DNA from: Lantana camara
Taxonomy: Eukaryota; Streptophyta; Magnoliopsida; Lamiales; Verbenaceae
NCBI GenBank assembly: GCA_037501455.1
Contig: CM074856.1
Span: 49,505,001 to 49,569,000, forward strand
Direction of reading: 5' to 3'
DNA length: 64,000 nucleotides
Shown: piece by piece, positions 45,497 through 57,500 of the stretch
Layout: every line of letters begins with the position of its first letter
Position numbering within the stretch: position 1 is the stretch's first letter
The notes under the pieces: generated by a model
What the model was told of the DNA's origin: nothing
Databases searched by the model: none
What the model saw: only the letters and a program-made list of their open reading frames with translations
Translations under genes and position numbers: made by a program

Positions 45497-48136
45497 TGTG
45501 ACACCCCGACTGTTCAACCGTACAGGTATGATATACGTGCGCGATTTAAATTCATCAATTATGTAATTTATGATTTAACTGTCGTTTTATTTCTTATAAT
45601 TTTCTTACTTGTCTTATTTGAATCTATTTGAACTTATGTGAATTTTGATTATATTGGAATTTATGATAATTTTGGATTTGAACCCAACACTTTTTGAACC
45701 AAACCAATTGAACTGGGAAACCTTGAATCGAACCGAACCCCCCTTGAACCGAACCGGTCCAAGACTTAAAGCCTTGAACCCTTTCTTTTCCCTCATTATG
45801 TTATTTCATCAAGAGAAAGAAGAAAGAGAAGCTCTCCCTTTGCTCCCAAGCTTTGATCACCTTGAATCACTATATCTCCTCCGTTTCTTGATCAATTTCC
45901 GATCCGAAGTAAGTTCCGAACTCTCCATGACATCCTCCATCTTTCTACCGATTGTTTTTTCTTGAGAATATGATTTTGTTTGAGTTTGTGGATATATGTG
46001 AATAGTAAGGGTTTCTTGTTAATTTGTGATTCTTTGACTGATTGGCTTGAACTATGATTTATCAGTTTTACATGTCTAGAGTGTTGCATTTAATTCATGG
46101 TTTTGGTTGGGATTGCATTTATTGTTTGGTGACATAAATGAGCTTGAATGTGTTTATGTGGGTTTGAGTTTTTGGAACTTTGTTGCATGATTCATGGTTA
46201 TATATGCATACATTAGTGTATTTAGTATGTTAAGTGTTGAGCTTGTTGCATTTGTTGGACAAATTTTGGTGTTTTGGAGGATTGGTTCGAACCCTGTTTC
46301 TCGCCAGTTTTCTGCTCCAGACGTGATCCAAATGGGCGTTTGGTGCCTTAATGTATTTTGCAAACGCCCGTTTGGGTTGTAAAATTTTCGGATAGTAGCT
46401 TTCTAAAAGGGCATTTAGTCCCCCTTTGTATTTTGCAAACGCCCGTTTGGAAAGCCAAATTTGTCACAGACGGTTCGTAAACGCCCGTTTGATATTTGAA
46501 CTAAAATGGAAAACGGCCGTTTACTGGCCCACTGTCCGTTTTTGGATTTTTCGACTTTTCCGGTTCGATTCCTATGCTTTCGAAACACCTTTATGTGTCT
46601 TCTATGCATGCTTATTGGTAACTTTTGCGCTTGATATGTGTTGTATGATTTGTTACGCATGAGCTTGGATTTCCATGCCTTTATTTGACCTAATATGATT
46701 CATTTGAATTATTTGTGGCTTGATTTGATATGAAGTTTCCAAGATATAAATCAATATGGCTTGAGTGATGTGTTTACGCATCTCATTTGCATCCATTGCA
46801 TTCATGAACATTGCCTAGCGTCATATTTGGTTCATTTTGAGTCTAAGTCTTGGGCCTTGTCTTGTTTCGTTTCAGAGCCTCTTCAGCAAGTCCACGAGCC
46901 CGAGGTTTAGGTGTCTGTTGCTCAGTTGACCTAGTTCCGCTCCTTTTGCTTCAAGGTGAGGGTTAGGAGTTTTGTTTAGTTATGAATCCTATGGCCTAAT
47001 GTGAAGTTTTCTTGCCCTGCATGCGACTATATTATTTATTATATAGTTAAATACGAGTGTTTATGATATGATTATGAATTTATGAATCCCCCTTCTGAGT
47101 TTCGAAATTGGTATAAATATGAGCATAGGTAAGCTCATGATTTTGAACCCTTGGTACGTTTCATTTGAATCTAGCGAGTTGTGCCCTGAAAAATGGGATT
47201 ATGGTTTGATTTTGAATTCTTAGGCCCCGGAGATGTGGGTAAGGGAGGCCCGGTGTGGCCGTTGGGGTCACCGGTTATCACCCCTGTGCACACGCTCCTT
47301 TGAAGTTCCGACGCGCAACTCTAAGGGAGATGGAGAAGGCGTGGTTCTTTGAGCCCTCGGTGTGAAGAACCGAGGAAGGCATATCATGGGTTAGCTACCC
47401 CGTATGTATTTGAATCAATATAGGTGGAGAGGGTTTGACTCCCGAACACCAAGGAGATGTGGTTGGATTTGAATTTATGAATTCTTTAAGTTTATTTGAT
47501 TCCAGGAGTTAAAGGAGGTCCGTACTCGCCGGACGTTTGTTTCTTTTTGTATTGGTGATTATGAATCGAGTTGGGATTTCGTTATGTAATATTATGTATC
47601 TCTTAAGAAATGGTTTGGTTTGCAAAACCCTAGCTCGGTTCATGATCGACCCCACTTGATTCTATGCTCTGCTCTATATATATTTATGGTGTGGGTGTGC
47701 GTTTAGCCCCCTCACTCGGTCGAGTTTTGACTGCCCCTTCCTTTTCCCATCTTAGAGCAGGTTGGCTCGAACTAGGCGGGGAAGTGCGTCGTCTTGTCGT
47801 ACTAGCTTGTTTAGGAAGAGTTGCATTATATTTACTTTTCCTTTGGTGATACTTTTACTCGCACTTTTGTACTTGGATACCTTGTTACTTGTATTTATTA
47901 TTTTTGGCCCCGTGTGGCATTGTATATTTATCTGCTTATGTGTTGATCTTGGTTCTTGCTTCCGCCTTTCCGTTTTCTTATTCTGCGCGCTCTGTTCGGT
48001 TTTAGGCCCGCTTAGCTTAGTGTGTGAGTGTAGGTTCCCGTTCGCTTAGGCTTGGGTCCATGTATGGACTTCTATTTCATATATGAATCCGAGTTTAGGT
48101 GCGGGGGATGTGGATGACCCATGCTCGGGCGTCACA
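45497..48136 (+). repeat. 3' LTR of the Tekay-like element
   Basis: 2640 bp, TGTGACACC to GGCGTCACA. It preserves the un-inserted state of the hAT target site and has two short segments absent from, or lost in, the 5' LTR (near 45728 and near 47975-48040). Confidence 0.94.
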
Positions 48137-48543
48137 CAGGCGATTGAAGGAGTTTGATTCTATTGTTGTGTATATAGCGGAGAGGAGATGAAATATGGTT
48201 TGGAATATAACATAATTTGATTGGAGGAGTTTGATTGAACAATTGGTTAGGTCTTGAGTTGGAAATTAAAATCTAAATAAAATTAAAATTAAAACCTAAA
48301 AATTTCAATTTGTGTGGTCTCAATTATTAATAATTTACTATATTGACCCCCACTAATGTTAATTTTAATTTTAATTTGGGTGAGGGGGGTCAATATAAAA
48401 AATTCCATAAAATTACATATGCATATAATAATAAAATTTCAACCCAAAAAAAGTATATACATATAATAATAAAAAAAAAATAAAAGTTGAGGGGCGTCAA
48501 TTGCACCCCCTCAAGACAAGGTGGCTCCGCCACTGGGTAGAAT

Positions 48544-49021
48544 GGCTTGGATGAATGATCTACGCGCGAATACAGTTATCTCCTTTTGGGTCTTTAGAAA
48601 AGAGATGGAACTAGGTCTAAGTGTTGAGTACCTATCTCCTTTTTGTGGTTGAGGACAACCTACACAAGTTGTTCTCTAAGAATGGTAAAAGAAGATGTAA
48701 GTATTGAATGTAAATATTTATATCCTTTTTTTAAACTTATTTTTTTTACATTTAGAGTTGTACTTTTATTGTAACTTGGAAGCTTAATAGATTTCACTTA
48801 CCCTTTTTACTTCTTGCAAACTATTACATTACAATCAAAATATTAGGTTGATAGAAATAACTAGTCAAAATAATAAACTAGAATAATATTATATATGTAT
48901 TAGTGAACCTACACACTCAATGTGTGTGTAAAAAGAAAAATATTAAAATTAAAATTTTTATGTTATTACTTAATTTATAATTATTTTTAATATAATTATA
49001 GTTTTATGATAAATAAATGAA
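48544..49021. other. Flank to the right of the hAT element
   Basis: It begins with a short open segment (MNDLRANTVISFWVFR) continuous with the left flank of the hAT element, then AT-rich sequence to the next insertion. No complete gene. Confidence 0.4.
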
Positions 49022-50159
49022 TAAATTGTTGGGAATAGTGCCCTAGAAAGTCGATTCGTTGTAATCCGTTTTGGAACTTTCCTTATATGACAGACAATCT
49101 TTGAATAATAAACGTATGATATTAATCATAGGCAAACACTTCTTTATGTGCAATTGCGTGTTATGTGTATTTCTTATCACGTGTGCATGTATTAGAACTC
49201 CCCTAATCCATCAGGCCGTTAGGGACTTTGTCATTAGGTGAATGACACATGAAACAAGCCCTAACTCAAGCCGGATTAGAAACTACTCCCAGTGGATGAG
49301 CCCAACGAACAATGGGAGTGTCAATTAGGCTCGATTGAGGCTTGCTTGTGGGATTATATCCTTAAGAAGGATCACCCAATTTCATGGGGTGTAAAGTGCA
49401 TACGTTGATGAGTACACTGAGTGGTCCCGCGTGAGAACACTCCTAAATGAGAAAGGAAGGTTTCACCAGATGTCAATTATGTGAGTAATTAATCTTTTGA
49501 CTTGAGATTCCATTGATGTTTTGTGTGAACAAACTAAGTAATCTTAGATATATGTCTAAAAGGAGGTCGCTCGAGACAACTGAATTATGACTTATGTCGG
49601 GGTTACAAATGTGGCACGTGAAGGCATGTGAGAATCAATAAAGGACCTACACTTGCTTCAAGCAAGAAGATTTCTTATTGTATAAGTCGTTCATATACCA
49701 TCCCAAAACCCTCGACTGAGGTAGTGGATCAAGACATCAAGAAAAGTGTTTCTTGGATTGAGATCAAATGGATATAAAACGAACTTAGCTTTAAGATTAA
49801 GATTAATGGGCCTCTCATTATTCTCATGCCCTAGGTTTTAATCGAGAGATAGAACGCTAGGAGGATTGTATCTCATGAATGTCATTGACTGAAAGGTTCT
49901 TTCGATTTAATTCGTTATTCGGGTAGGGGTCATACATCTGTTGCTAGACTACGGTTGTGTGATCTATGAGCTAATTAATTAATAAGTGTATTAATTAATT
50001 AGACTCACTGCTAAATGAATAATGAACCTAGAGGGACACACACAAATGCCAAGTTCAAAGGGTATTATTGGAAAGATAAATTAATTGATCAAAACGAGAC
50101 CACACGTGTGGCACGTGAGCAAGTTTGGGCACGTGATCTAATACAGAAATTGGACCATG

Positions 50160-50285
50160 TGTTAATTAATTGGAGAATTAATTATAAAACCCGAATATAA
50201 TTAATTGGAGAATTACTTATAAAACCCAAGTATAATTAATTGGAGAATTAATTGTAAAGTCCAAATATAATTAATTGAAGAAATA
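50160..50285. repeat. Short imperfect tandem repeat in the solo LTR
   Basis: Four units of about 37 bp built on TTAATTGGAGAATTA, TATAAA and CCAA/CCGAATATAA. Confidence 0.75.
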
Positions 50286-51089
50286 ACTATAAAGGATCAT
50301 TAGAATTAATTCTAAGGCCCAATCCAAAATAAAGAAGTCCAATAAATAAATAATTATGAATTGGAAATTGACATTATTTATTTATGAAATAAATATAACT
50401 TTATCTTACTTTATTTAGGAAATAAATAAAGGATATTATCATCCTTATTTGAGAAATAAACAAAAGGTTAATATCATAAAATGTTTATTCATGAAATAAA
50501 TAAAAGATAAAGTTATAACCTATTTATTTATGAAATAAATAATTAAGAGATAATATCCTAATAGTTAGGAAAAAGATATTGATTAATAATTTAATTATTA
50601 ATTAATTAAAATAGAGTTAGAGAAGAAAAGGAAACTATCTTTCATTAGAATCTTCTCTCATTCTCTTTAGACCGACATTCATGAAGTGTTATTCTTTATT
50701 CCGGAGAAACAAAAGAAAAATCTCTCTCAATTCTAACCTGTAGAAAAGATGGAGCTTTTACTTTGAAGATCATGTGTGAATTATTTCACACATCAATTGG
50801 GTTTTGACGGGAGAAATTTCTTGCTCTCTTTATCTCGTTTCTTGTCTCTTTCAATACACAGATTATAGTACTAGCATACTCACTAATCTGATTTGTATCT
50901 AGGATTGGTGTGGATACATTCTGTAAGGCTTCTACTTTAAAGTCTCGAAGAAAGGAACCGATCAAGGAACGGGATATTCATTACCGCATGAAGAACGTTT
51001 AAGGTGGCTCAAAACGTTTCAAGAAAGCTTCTAGTAAAGTAAATTACTTTCTCTTGATTTTTGAAATAAAAATTGCAATCCAACGATTC

Positions 51090-51917
51090 TGATGGGTCTG
51101 AATATGAGAGTCCAATCACTTTAAAATTTGTTTAAAGGTAGGGAAACCGATGGTGATCGCCGAAAAAGATTGTAGGTTCAACCTGCTAGGACAAACACCA
51201 AAGAAACAGAGGTCAGACGGCCAAGCTGGGGGAACTGGGGATGATTCCCAGTTTGGCTCTCCGACGCTCAAGTCAGATGATGATCTGAAAGAGAGAATAT
51301 GTGGAAAATGAAGTTGCAGTAATGGAGATTGCTTACAGTGAAGGAGATGAACTAGCTTATTTATAGTTGAGGGTCAGGGACCCTTTGGTCATTTGCACCG
51401 TGTGGTCCTGACCAGGTGTTGCCCTAACACGTGGCGCTATGAGAGAAACCTAGGAGGAATCTTCTGCAAAAGCTGGTGAAAGTTAGTGTTGGCAACAGTG
51501 GTAGGTGTGCGGGCATGTACGGGGTGTCAGAGAGCCGTTTTAGGGGGTTGGTGACAAGGGCTTAAGAGCATGCTCGTGTCAACCAAGGGCCTTGGAGGCT
51601 AGAGAATCCGCTAAGGGATGACGGCCAAGGCTTATGCAACGAGGGGGAATGAGGAACTCCCCTGAGGGAGTGTAGCGCTCAAAGAGAGCTTTCTTGATGA
51701 ATTGGATCTTAGCCTGGTGTTGCGAAGTGCGCTCGTTAGAGAGTGGCAATGTTAATCACGCAGGGACATAGCAGAGATGGCACGTGTCTTTGAGAAACTT
51801 TGACTCTCGGGGGGTTTGGACGCTCGTGTATGACTGCCTTAATCACAAGAGCACATGTGTTACTATCTCGAATTACCACGTGTCCAAACGTGGGACGAGA
51901 GTATTTTGACCCTATCA
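51090..51917 (-). mobile_element. Solo LTR of a Tat-lineage element related to the 5.4-kb LTR
   Basis: Plus-strand ends are TGATGGGTCTG and ACCCTATCA, with perfect duplications GATTC (51085-51089 and 51918-51922). On the minus strand it starts TGATAGGGTC and ends CAGACCCATCA. It carries GCCACGTGTTAGGGCAACAC (shared with 5354-6212), a TATA-like CTATAAATAAG and CTGACTTGAGCGTCGGAGAG. It is 828 bp and non-coding. Confidence 0.87.
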
Positions 51918-52219
51918 GATTCCTTGTAGGAACATTTTTAAATTTTCGCTGCGTTTCAAACCCATTTTTCCAACATAAATAAAATAAGATGATATCAAAT
52001 TAGTATAAAGTAATAGTTACAGTAAAAACTAATAATTATTAAAACAAATATATAATAAAAATATTAAAATGAAGTGAAGAAAAAAAGAATTAAAAATAAA
52101 TAAGTAATAAAAAAATAAAAAAATAAGAAATGAATTTTAGAGCCCAATAATTATAGAAGACATTAAGAAGAAAATTGTAAAAGTACGTGGCTATAATATA
52201 TCTATACTATATAATTAAT

Positions 52220-52285
52220 TACCTTATCTTAGTTGATCTGCATCTCAAAACGTACCTTATCTTAGTTGATCTGCATCTCAAAACG
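52220..52285. repeat. 33-bp perfect tandem duplication
   Basis: TACCTTATCTTAGTTGATCT plus 13 more bases occurs twice in direct succession (52220-52252, 52253-52285), 5 bp before a solo LTR. Confidence 0.95.
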
Positions 52286-52290
52286 GGCTA

Positions 52291-53167
52291 TGACATGGCG
52301 TGTTATTATCGGATCACGTGGCACACCCGCTACGGAGCCACGTAGATCCCACGTCATCTCAATCGACCCGGGAGAAGCCTCATGCGTGTCACGTGCACTC
52401 AACCCCGACCCCGGAGTCCAACTAAGAGGGCCATGCGGGACTAAGTTGACTCAGGTCAACCTCTCGACCTCAAGCCCAACCCCCTCTGCACAAGTGCCTG
52501 GATCGAGGGGTCTGGGTTTAGATCAATACAAGCCTGATCCTCGCCACGCCTGAGGAACTGCCTCCTAGGATCTTATCATCTCGATCCCAACCCCCATCTC
52601 ACGCGGATGAGGGGAATTGGTTACCAACCTCACGCATCGACTCGTCGCGTCATCTAACATTCCCACAACCATAAAGCATCTTTGTCGAGACACGTGTCTT
52701 TCTCTCATTCCCTAAGATAGGCGTATGACAAATCAATTAATGCTCTCATGTACCCGGCTTCGCCCAAAAGGGAAAGAGAGTACGCCCTGTACCGTCTCGG
52801 AGAGCTTGAGCATCCGACAACCAGGTCGATAGCTTGAAGCGCAATTAATGCATAGTCGTAATACACGCACTACTGTGTTAATTAGCAAGCCTATAAATAT
52901 GCCTCCCATGAATAGTTGTTGGTAAGCATTCAAGAGCTTTTAATAGCACTTATTGCATTTATTTCTCTTTCTGAGTTTCCAATACTAACTTGAGCGTCGG
53001 AGAGCCAAAACTGGGCAAAACCCCAGTTCCCCAGTTTGGCTTTTGAGCTTACGTGTGTTAAGTGTTTTCAGATCGATAAAGAGCCTACACTTATAAATTC
53101 TTGACTGATCGACCCAAACCTGCCACCTAGTTAACCAACTCGGATTGACCAGATTTGAGTCGGATCA
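52291..53167 (+). mobile_element. Solo LTR of a Tat-type element (family X, copy 2)
   Basis: It starts TGACATGGCGT and ends GTCGGATCA, with perfect 5-bp duplications GGCTA (52286-52290 and 53168-53172). It shares the ordered blocks AAAGCATCTTTGTCG, CCCAAAAGGGAAA, CGCACTACTGTGTTAA, CTTGAGCGTCGGAG, GTTTTCAGATCGAT and TTCTTGACTGATCGACCC with 36036-37092, in opposite orientation. A TATA-like CTATAAATATGCC lies at about 52890. 877 bp, with no internal region. Confidence 0.87.
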
Positions 53168-53172
53168 GGCTA

Positions 53173-53690
53173 CATGCTTCTTGGGGTCGTAAAAACCTAT
53201 ACAAAATAATCTAGACGATTCTATAAAATTATTCCAATAAATTATATCCTAAATATAACAATAAAGAATATCTCCAAAGAATATCTCTATCACAAAATAA
53301 CAAATCTCTAAAGGCTATCTACAAGATATACAAAATATTTACTATAATGTAATATTATAGAATATTATATTCACATCCCCCGTAAGCTCTAGTCAGGTAG
53401 AAGACGTAGAGCTTGGTACGAAGAATTCGTTGTCCATAAGAATCTCAACAAATTGATGAAGGTGCAACCTATGGAACTTCCAGATGATGCAAATGTTACA
53501 AACGAGATCTTGGTGGAACTACCAGAGAATGTTCAAAAGAAACTTCCAGAGTAAGTTCCAGACGAAATACCAGATAGAACAGCTCGGGGAGTGATCCGAT
53601 GTGACGGTCGACAGAGCGTCATACGAGGTGACGATCGACTGAATATGTTTGCAGAGCGTCATAAGAGGTGACAGTCGACAGACCCGATTA
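53173..53690 (-). mobile_element. Copia-like 3' end remnant
   Basis: On the minus strand GCTTACGGGGGA looks like a polypurine tract (about 53376-53387). It is followed by TGTGAATATAATATTC, a plausible LTR start, with the LTR body running to the solo-LTR junction at 53172. Sequence to the right (to 53690) could be internal element sequence but has no recognised domain. It contains repeated GAGGTGAC-RR-TCGAC motifs. Confidence 0.4.
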
Positions 53691-54522
53691 AGAGATAGAA
53701 CCCAGACCCCGTTACCTCTTATAATCGAGTGAAAAAAAAAAAAGTTAAGAGATAATACGTCAATAGAAAAATAAATAAATGAAGAGTTTCAAAAATAAAA
53801 CAATAGCAGAAAAGAAAAAAGTTCAAGTGGAGGGACAGAGAAGAGAAGAATTTAAGACACAAAATAGTTTTTATCTATATCTCTCACTTGATATTAGTGA
53901 CCACGCACATGTGCATGAAAAAATATTAACATTAAAATTAAAAAAATTTATATTAATAATAATTAAATAATTATTAAATGGGTCTAACGTTTAATATAAT
54001 AATATAGATAAAAAAAATTTAAAAATATTAAGAAAAAGTTAGAATCCTATCGGTTAAAATAATAATAATAAATTAAAAATATGAAAAAAAAGATAAAAGA
54101 ACATGAAAAAAAAAATTATTATGTTGCATTAAAAAAAAATCAATAATTTCAATATGAATATTTAACTTTTATCTAAAACAATCAAATAAGAATTGAAATA
54201 AAACAATTTTTAAAAAGTTAATATATATATTCGAACCCGCATACCCGATTATCATGTTTGCAGGTGATAGAACCCAGACCCAGTTTAAATAAGGGTCTGG
54301 ACTCTGGAGCGTAGAAGAAGGAAAAGAAAAAAGAAAAAGAAAATAACCGTTTCTACACTTCTTCTCCTTCTTCTTCTCCTTCCTTAAGCAACTTCCGAGT
54401 ACATGAACTTGATGCAAAACCTCTCGAAGCTCTCACCATTTGATTTTCTCCACATTTTCCAGGATTTCTCTACGGCGGAGGCGGCGTTAAATTAAGTGAA
54501 GTCTGATAATTGAGGAGTGAAA
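53691..54522 (+). promoter_or_regulatory. Upstream region and probable 5' UTR of COG3
   Basis: AT-rich until about 54240. Then comes a TTTAAATAAGGG box near 54284, followed by purine- and CT-rich leader sequence to the ATG at 54523. A short direct repeat GATAGAACCCAGACCC occurs at about 53694 and 54268. Promoter position is inferred from composition only. Confidence 0.4.
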
Positions 54523-57500
54523 ATGGCTGCAAGCGCTCCCGCGGCCGGAGCAAAGCCTGGCGTCCCAAAATCCGGAGCGATCTCCAAAGGCTACAACTTT
54601 GCTTCCACATGGGAACAGGTGGTGCAATCCTTTCCTCTTTCCTGTTTGTGCGGTTGATTAGTTTTGTGGATTTGATCGCTGTTCCTGATGCCGTATTTGA
54701 TAGATCTTGTGCTATTTTTCTTCTTATTCGTTCTCTTTTTAGCTACATTGGATCCGTAATTTCGTGCCTCTTTTGTATGATGTATATGGTCAATGAGTTT
54801 ATTCATGAAAAGAAGTTCCCTTGGGGCATTCTGGAACCAGATTGGCGTACCTAATCTGTTTCGTTTTTCTTTTCGCCGAGCACCTTGTTAACTTGAGTAT
54901 TTTACTGGAAACCTTTAAGTGTGTTTTGTATTGGGTGCACAATTTTTATTTATGATTTGAATTGGCAAACATAATTCTGCTTCACCTCTCATTGTATTTA
55001 GAAGATATAATTATGTTTTCTCTGTTAAAAAACTAGGGGATCATTAAGTAATTGTTGGAACCCTTGCTAACTCCATGTTACGTTTCCACTTATTAGAGTG
55101 CTCCGTTAACAGAGCAACAACAGGCAGCAATTGTTGCACTCTCCCATGCCGTTGCTGAACGACCTTTCCCACCAAATTTGGTAAATTATTGAGCCATAAT
55201 TTTTGTTCCGTAATGATGTATTTTGGAATGATGAATGAGTTTTATTTATCTGTTTCTTGTTTATTGGGTATTACAAGGCACAGGAGAAAGTATCTGGGCT
55301 TGAAAATAATCTTTCTATTTCGACTAAGCACAGCACTGCAGAAGACTCCGGAGCCATTGAGGCAGTTTTAGTCAATACAAACCAGGTGCATTGTCTTTCT
55401 GTTTATTGTTGTATATTTGTCACTTAATGATAGACGATTTTGGCTGATCTGCTTGATATAGAAAGCTAAAAATCATGCTCTAATGAGTTACAGATACTGT
55501 GAATGTACTTGAATACTTCAATGAAATTTTCTTTTGATAGTTATAGAAATTGGTGATGATTGTTACATATCCTCTAAGGAACCCTGATATTATAATTTGG
55601 ATGGTTTAGTGCTTGCTCCACTATGGTTTGTGGTTTAAAGCAAACATTAATCAAGGAAAGTGTACTGGCTGTGGCTGAAATGCAACTGTGAGATATGCAC
55701 TTTCAGTTTTCATACCTCTTCACTATCAATAAGCATGAATAAGAGTTCAAATCTTGAGATTGAGTGGAGCTGCATGTGGGCCATTCTTACATATTTGTGA
55801 CCTGAAACTAATACGCAGTTTCATAGATACCATCTGTGAGCCATATCTGTAACATTGGTACAGACACTTGACAATTAAATGAGATTACTGCAAGCTATAT
55901 ATCTATTCCTTTATTATACTTTATGGATTTTGCTTGTTAGTTTAATTTTAGATGTCTTACTTTAGCATTGTCTGACTGCATCCCGTAATCAATTGAAAGT
56001 TTTCTGTTTGGTTCTTTTTATTCTCTTGCAGTTCTACAAATGGTTCACTGATCTTGAAGCAGCTATGAAATCAGAGGTACCTCAGTTTTCTTATTCGGCT
56101 TGATTCCCTTGGGTGAAAATGAATTTTGACACCCTTTGTGATCTTTTTTTTTTTTACTTAGACAGAAGAGAAGTATCAGCATTATGTGAGGACATTGACG
56201 GAGAGAATACAAACATGTGACACTATACTCAATCAGGCAAGAGATTACTCTCTTTTTTGTGACAGGCACTGTGTGGTATAAAGTTCTGCCTCAATCTTTT
56301 GGCTAACCTTTTTCAAACTGTACTATTGTGAACTCCTGCAGGTTGATGAGACTCTTGAATTGTTTAATGAACTACAACTCCAGCATCAAGCAGTTGCAAC
56401 AAAGACCAAAACTCTGCATGATGCATGTGATCGACTGGTAAATTACTCTTCAGTCTTCCCTTTTTCTGTGTGCCCGCTTGTTTGTGTGTTCACCATTATG
56501 GAGATACCGTTCTACTGATGAGAAGTTACTTAGCTTTGAAACTCCAATAAAAGAGAATATTTCTTGGTTTGAATTATGGTTTGTGGATTTTCATCATATT
56601 GCCTTTAGTCATCATAATCCCATTTAAAACTATGCAAGTATGACCATTTTAATTCTAGTGATATGAGAATTGTAGGAGCCACTTAGTAGAAAACTCTGGG
56701 CATACCCTTCTATTTTTATTAATTACATCACCCATTTTATTCTGTATTCATATTTCAGCTTGTGGAGAAGCAAAGGTTAATTGAGTTTGCTGAATCACTT
56801 CGTGCAAAGCTCAACTACTTCGATGAACTGGAGAATGTAAGTTTTGAATGTCATTTATTTAACCATTAACGTGTAAGTAATATTTCATACTTTTGTTGTT
56901 CAACAATTTTTGTTTCACTGCAAATTCGAAAAGATACTATCACAAGCTGTAGAATGAAACATATAATCAGATGTGAGGCCCCTGTCTTTTCCTTTCGAAA
57001 TTTTTATCACATGAATGACATGGCAGAAATCAGCCAAAAATACCTTGTTTATAAGGCACTCAATTGATATATGATCCATCACATCCTTCCAGACGCCTTA
57101 GCTTATGTTGGCCGGCACACAAATGAAATTTCTTTGACCTTACCCTCGTCATATTGTTGTGGAGGATGCCTATTATGTCCATATTTTCATGATTAGTGGT
57201 GTTACCTTCATGCAGGTTGCGACCAGTTTTTATTCTCCAAGCATGAATGTAGCACATGAAAATTTCCTTCCTCTTCTTAAGAGGCTTGATGACTGCATAT
57301 CGTAAGTGGGTTTGGCTTGAAATGAAATAGCAATTATATTCATGAAATTTGATAGTCATCTCAAAATCTACGATCTTGTTTATCCTCTCTTACTGACTAG
57401 GTATGTTGAGAGTAATCCCCAGTATGCTGAGTGCAATGTTTACTTGGTTAAGTTCCGACAACTTCAGGTACTTACATGATCCAATTGCAGTGCATGTAGA

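Larger units (their letters stand above)
37242..48136 (+). mobile_element. Complete Ty3/gypsy chromovirus, Tekay/Del-like
   Basis: Both LTRs are present (37242-40783 including a later insertion, and 45497-48136), with perfect 5-bp duplications CAGGC at 37237-37241 and 48137-48141. LTR ends are TGTGACACC and GGCGTCACA. The primer site, gag, protease, RT, RNase H, integrase, chromodomain-like C-terminus and polypurine tract are in the normal order. Long LTRs of about 2.6 kb and the C-terminal chromodomain-like segment point to the Tekay/Del lineage. The two LTRs are very similar, with scattered substitutions and two indels (about 20 and 65 bp), so insertion is fairly recent compared with the Tat element. 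Stops in gag and pol make it non-autonomous. Confidence 0.95.
35336..48535 (-). mobile_element. hAT transposon (plant ZMYM1-like type), deleted and filled with nested elements
   Basis: The left terminus is CAGTGGCGGAACCAG and the right terminus is the complement of CAGTGGCGGAGCCACC. Perfect 8-bp duplications GGTAGAAT lie at 35328-35335 and 48536-48543. Without the nested insertions only about 1.2 kb remains: 35336-36030, 37098-37241 and 48142-48535. It holds the C-terminal end of a hAT transposase (35436-35675). A 19-bp direct repeat (35742-35760, 35801-35819) may mark a repair event. Inside it are a solo LTR (36036-37092) and a complete gypsy element (37242-48136). It is now non-autonomous. 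Confidence 0.88.
49027..51975 (+). mobile_element. Solo LTR, probably copia, interrupted by another solo LTR
   Basis: It starts TGTTGGGAATAGTGCC and ends TTTTTCCAACA, with perfect 5-bp duplications TAAAT (49022-49026 and 51976-51980). After removing the nested solo LTR (51090-51917 plus one duplication), about 2.1 kb remain with no coding domain. Terminal TGTTGG/CCAACA and the sequence style suggest a copia family with long LTRs. The superfamily is inferred, not proven. Several short direct repeats of TATAATTAATTGGAGAATTA type occur at about 50160-50280. Confidence 0.82.

Noticed and set aside
54510..54854. Open frame covering the COG3 start with membrane-like segments
   Set aside because: A different frame from COG3 exon 1 running into intron 1. 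The hydrophobic stretch is T-rich intron sequence.
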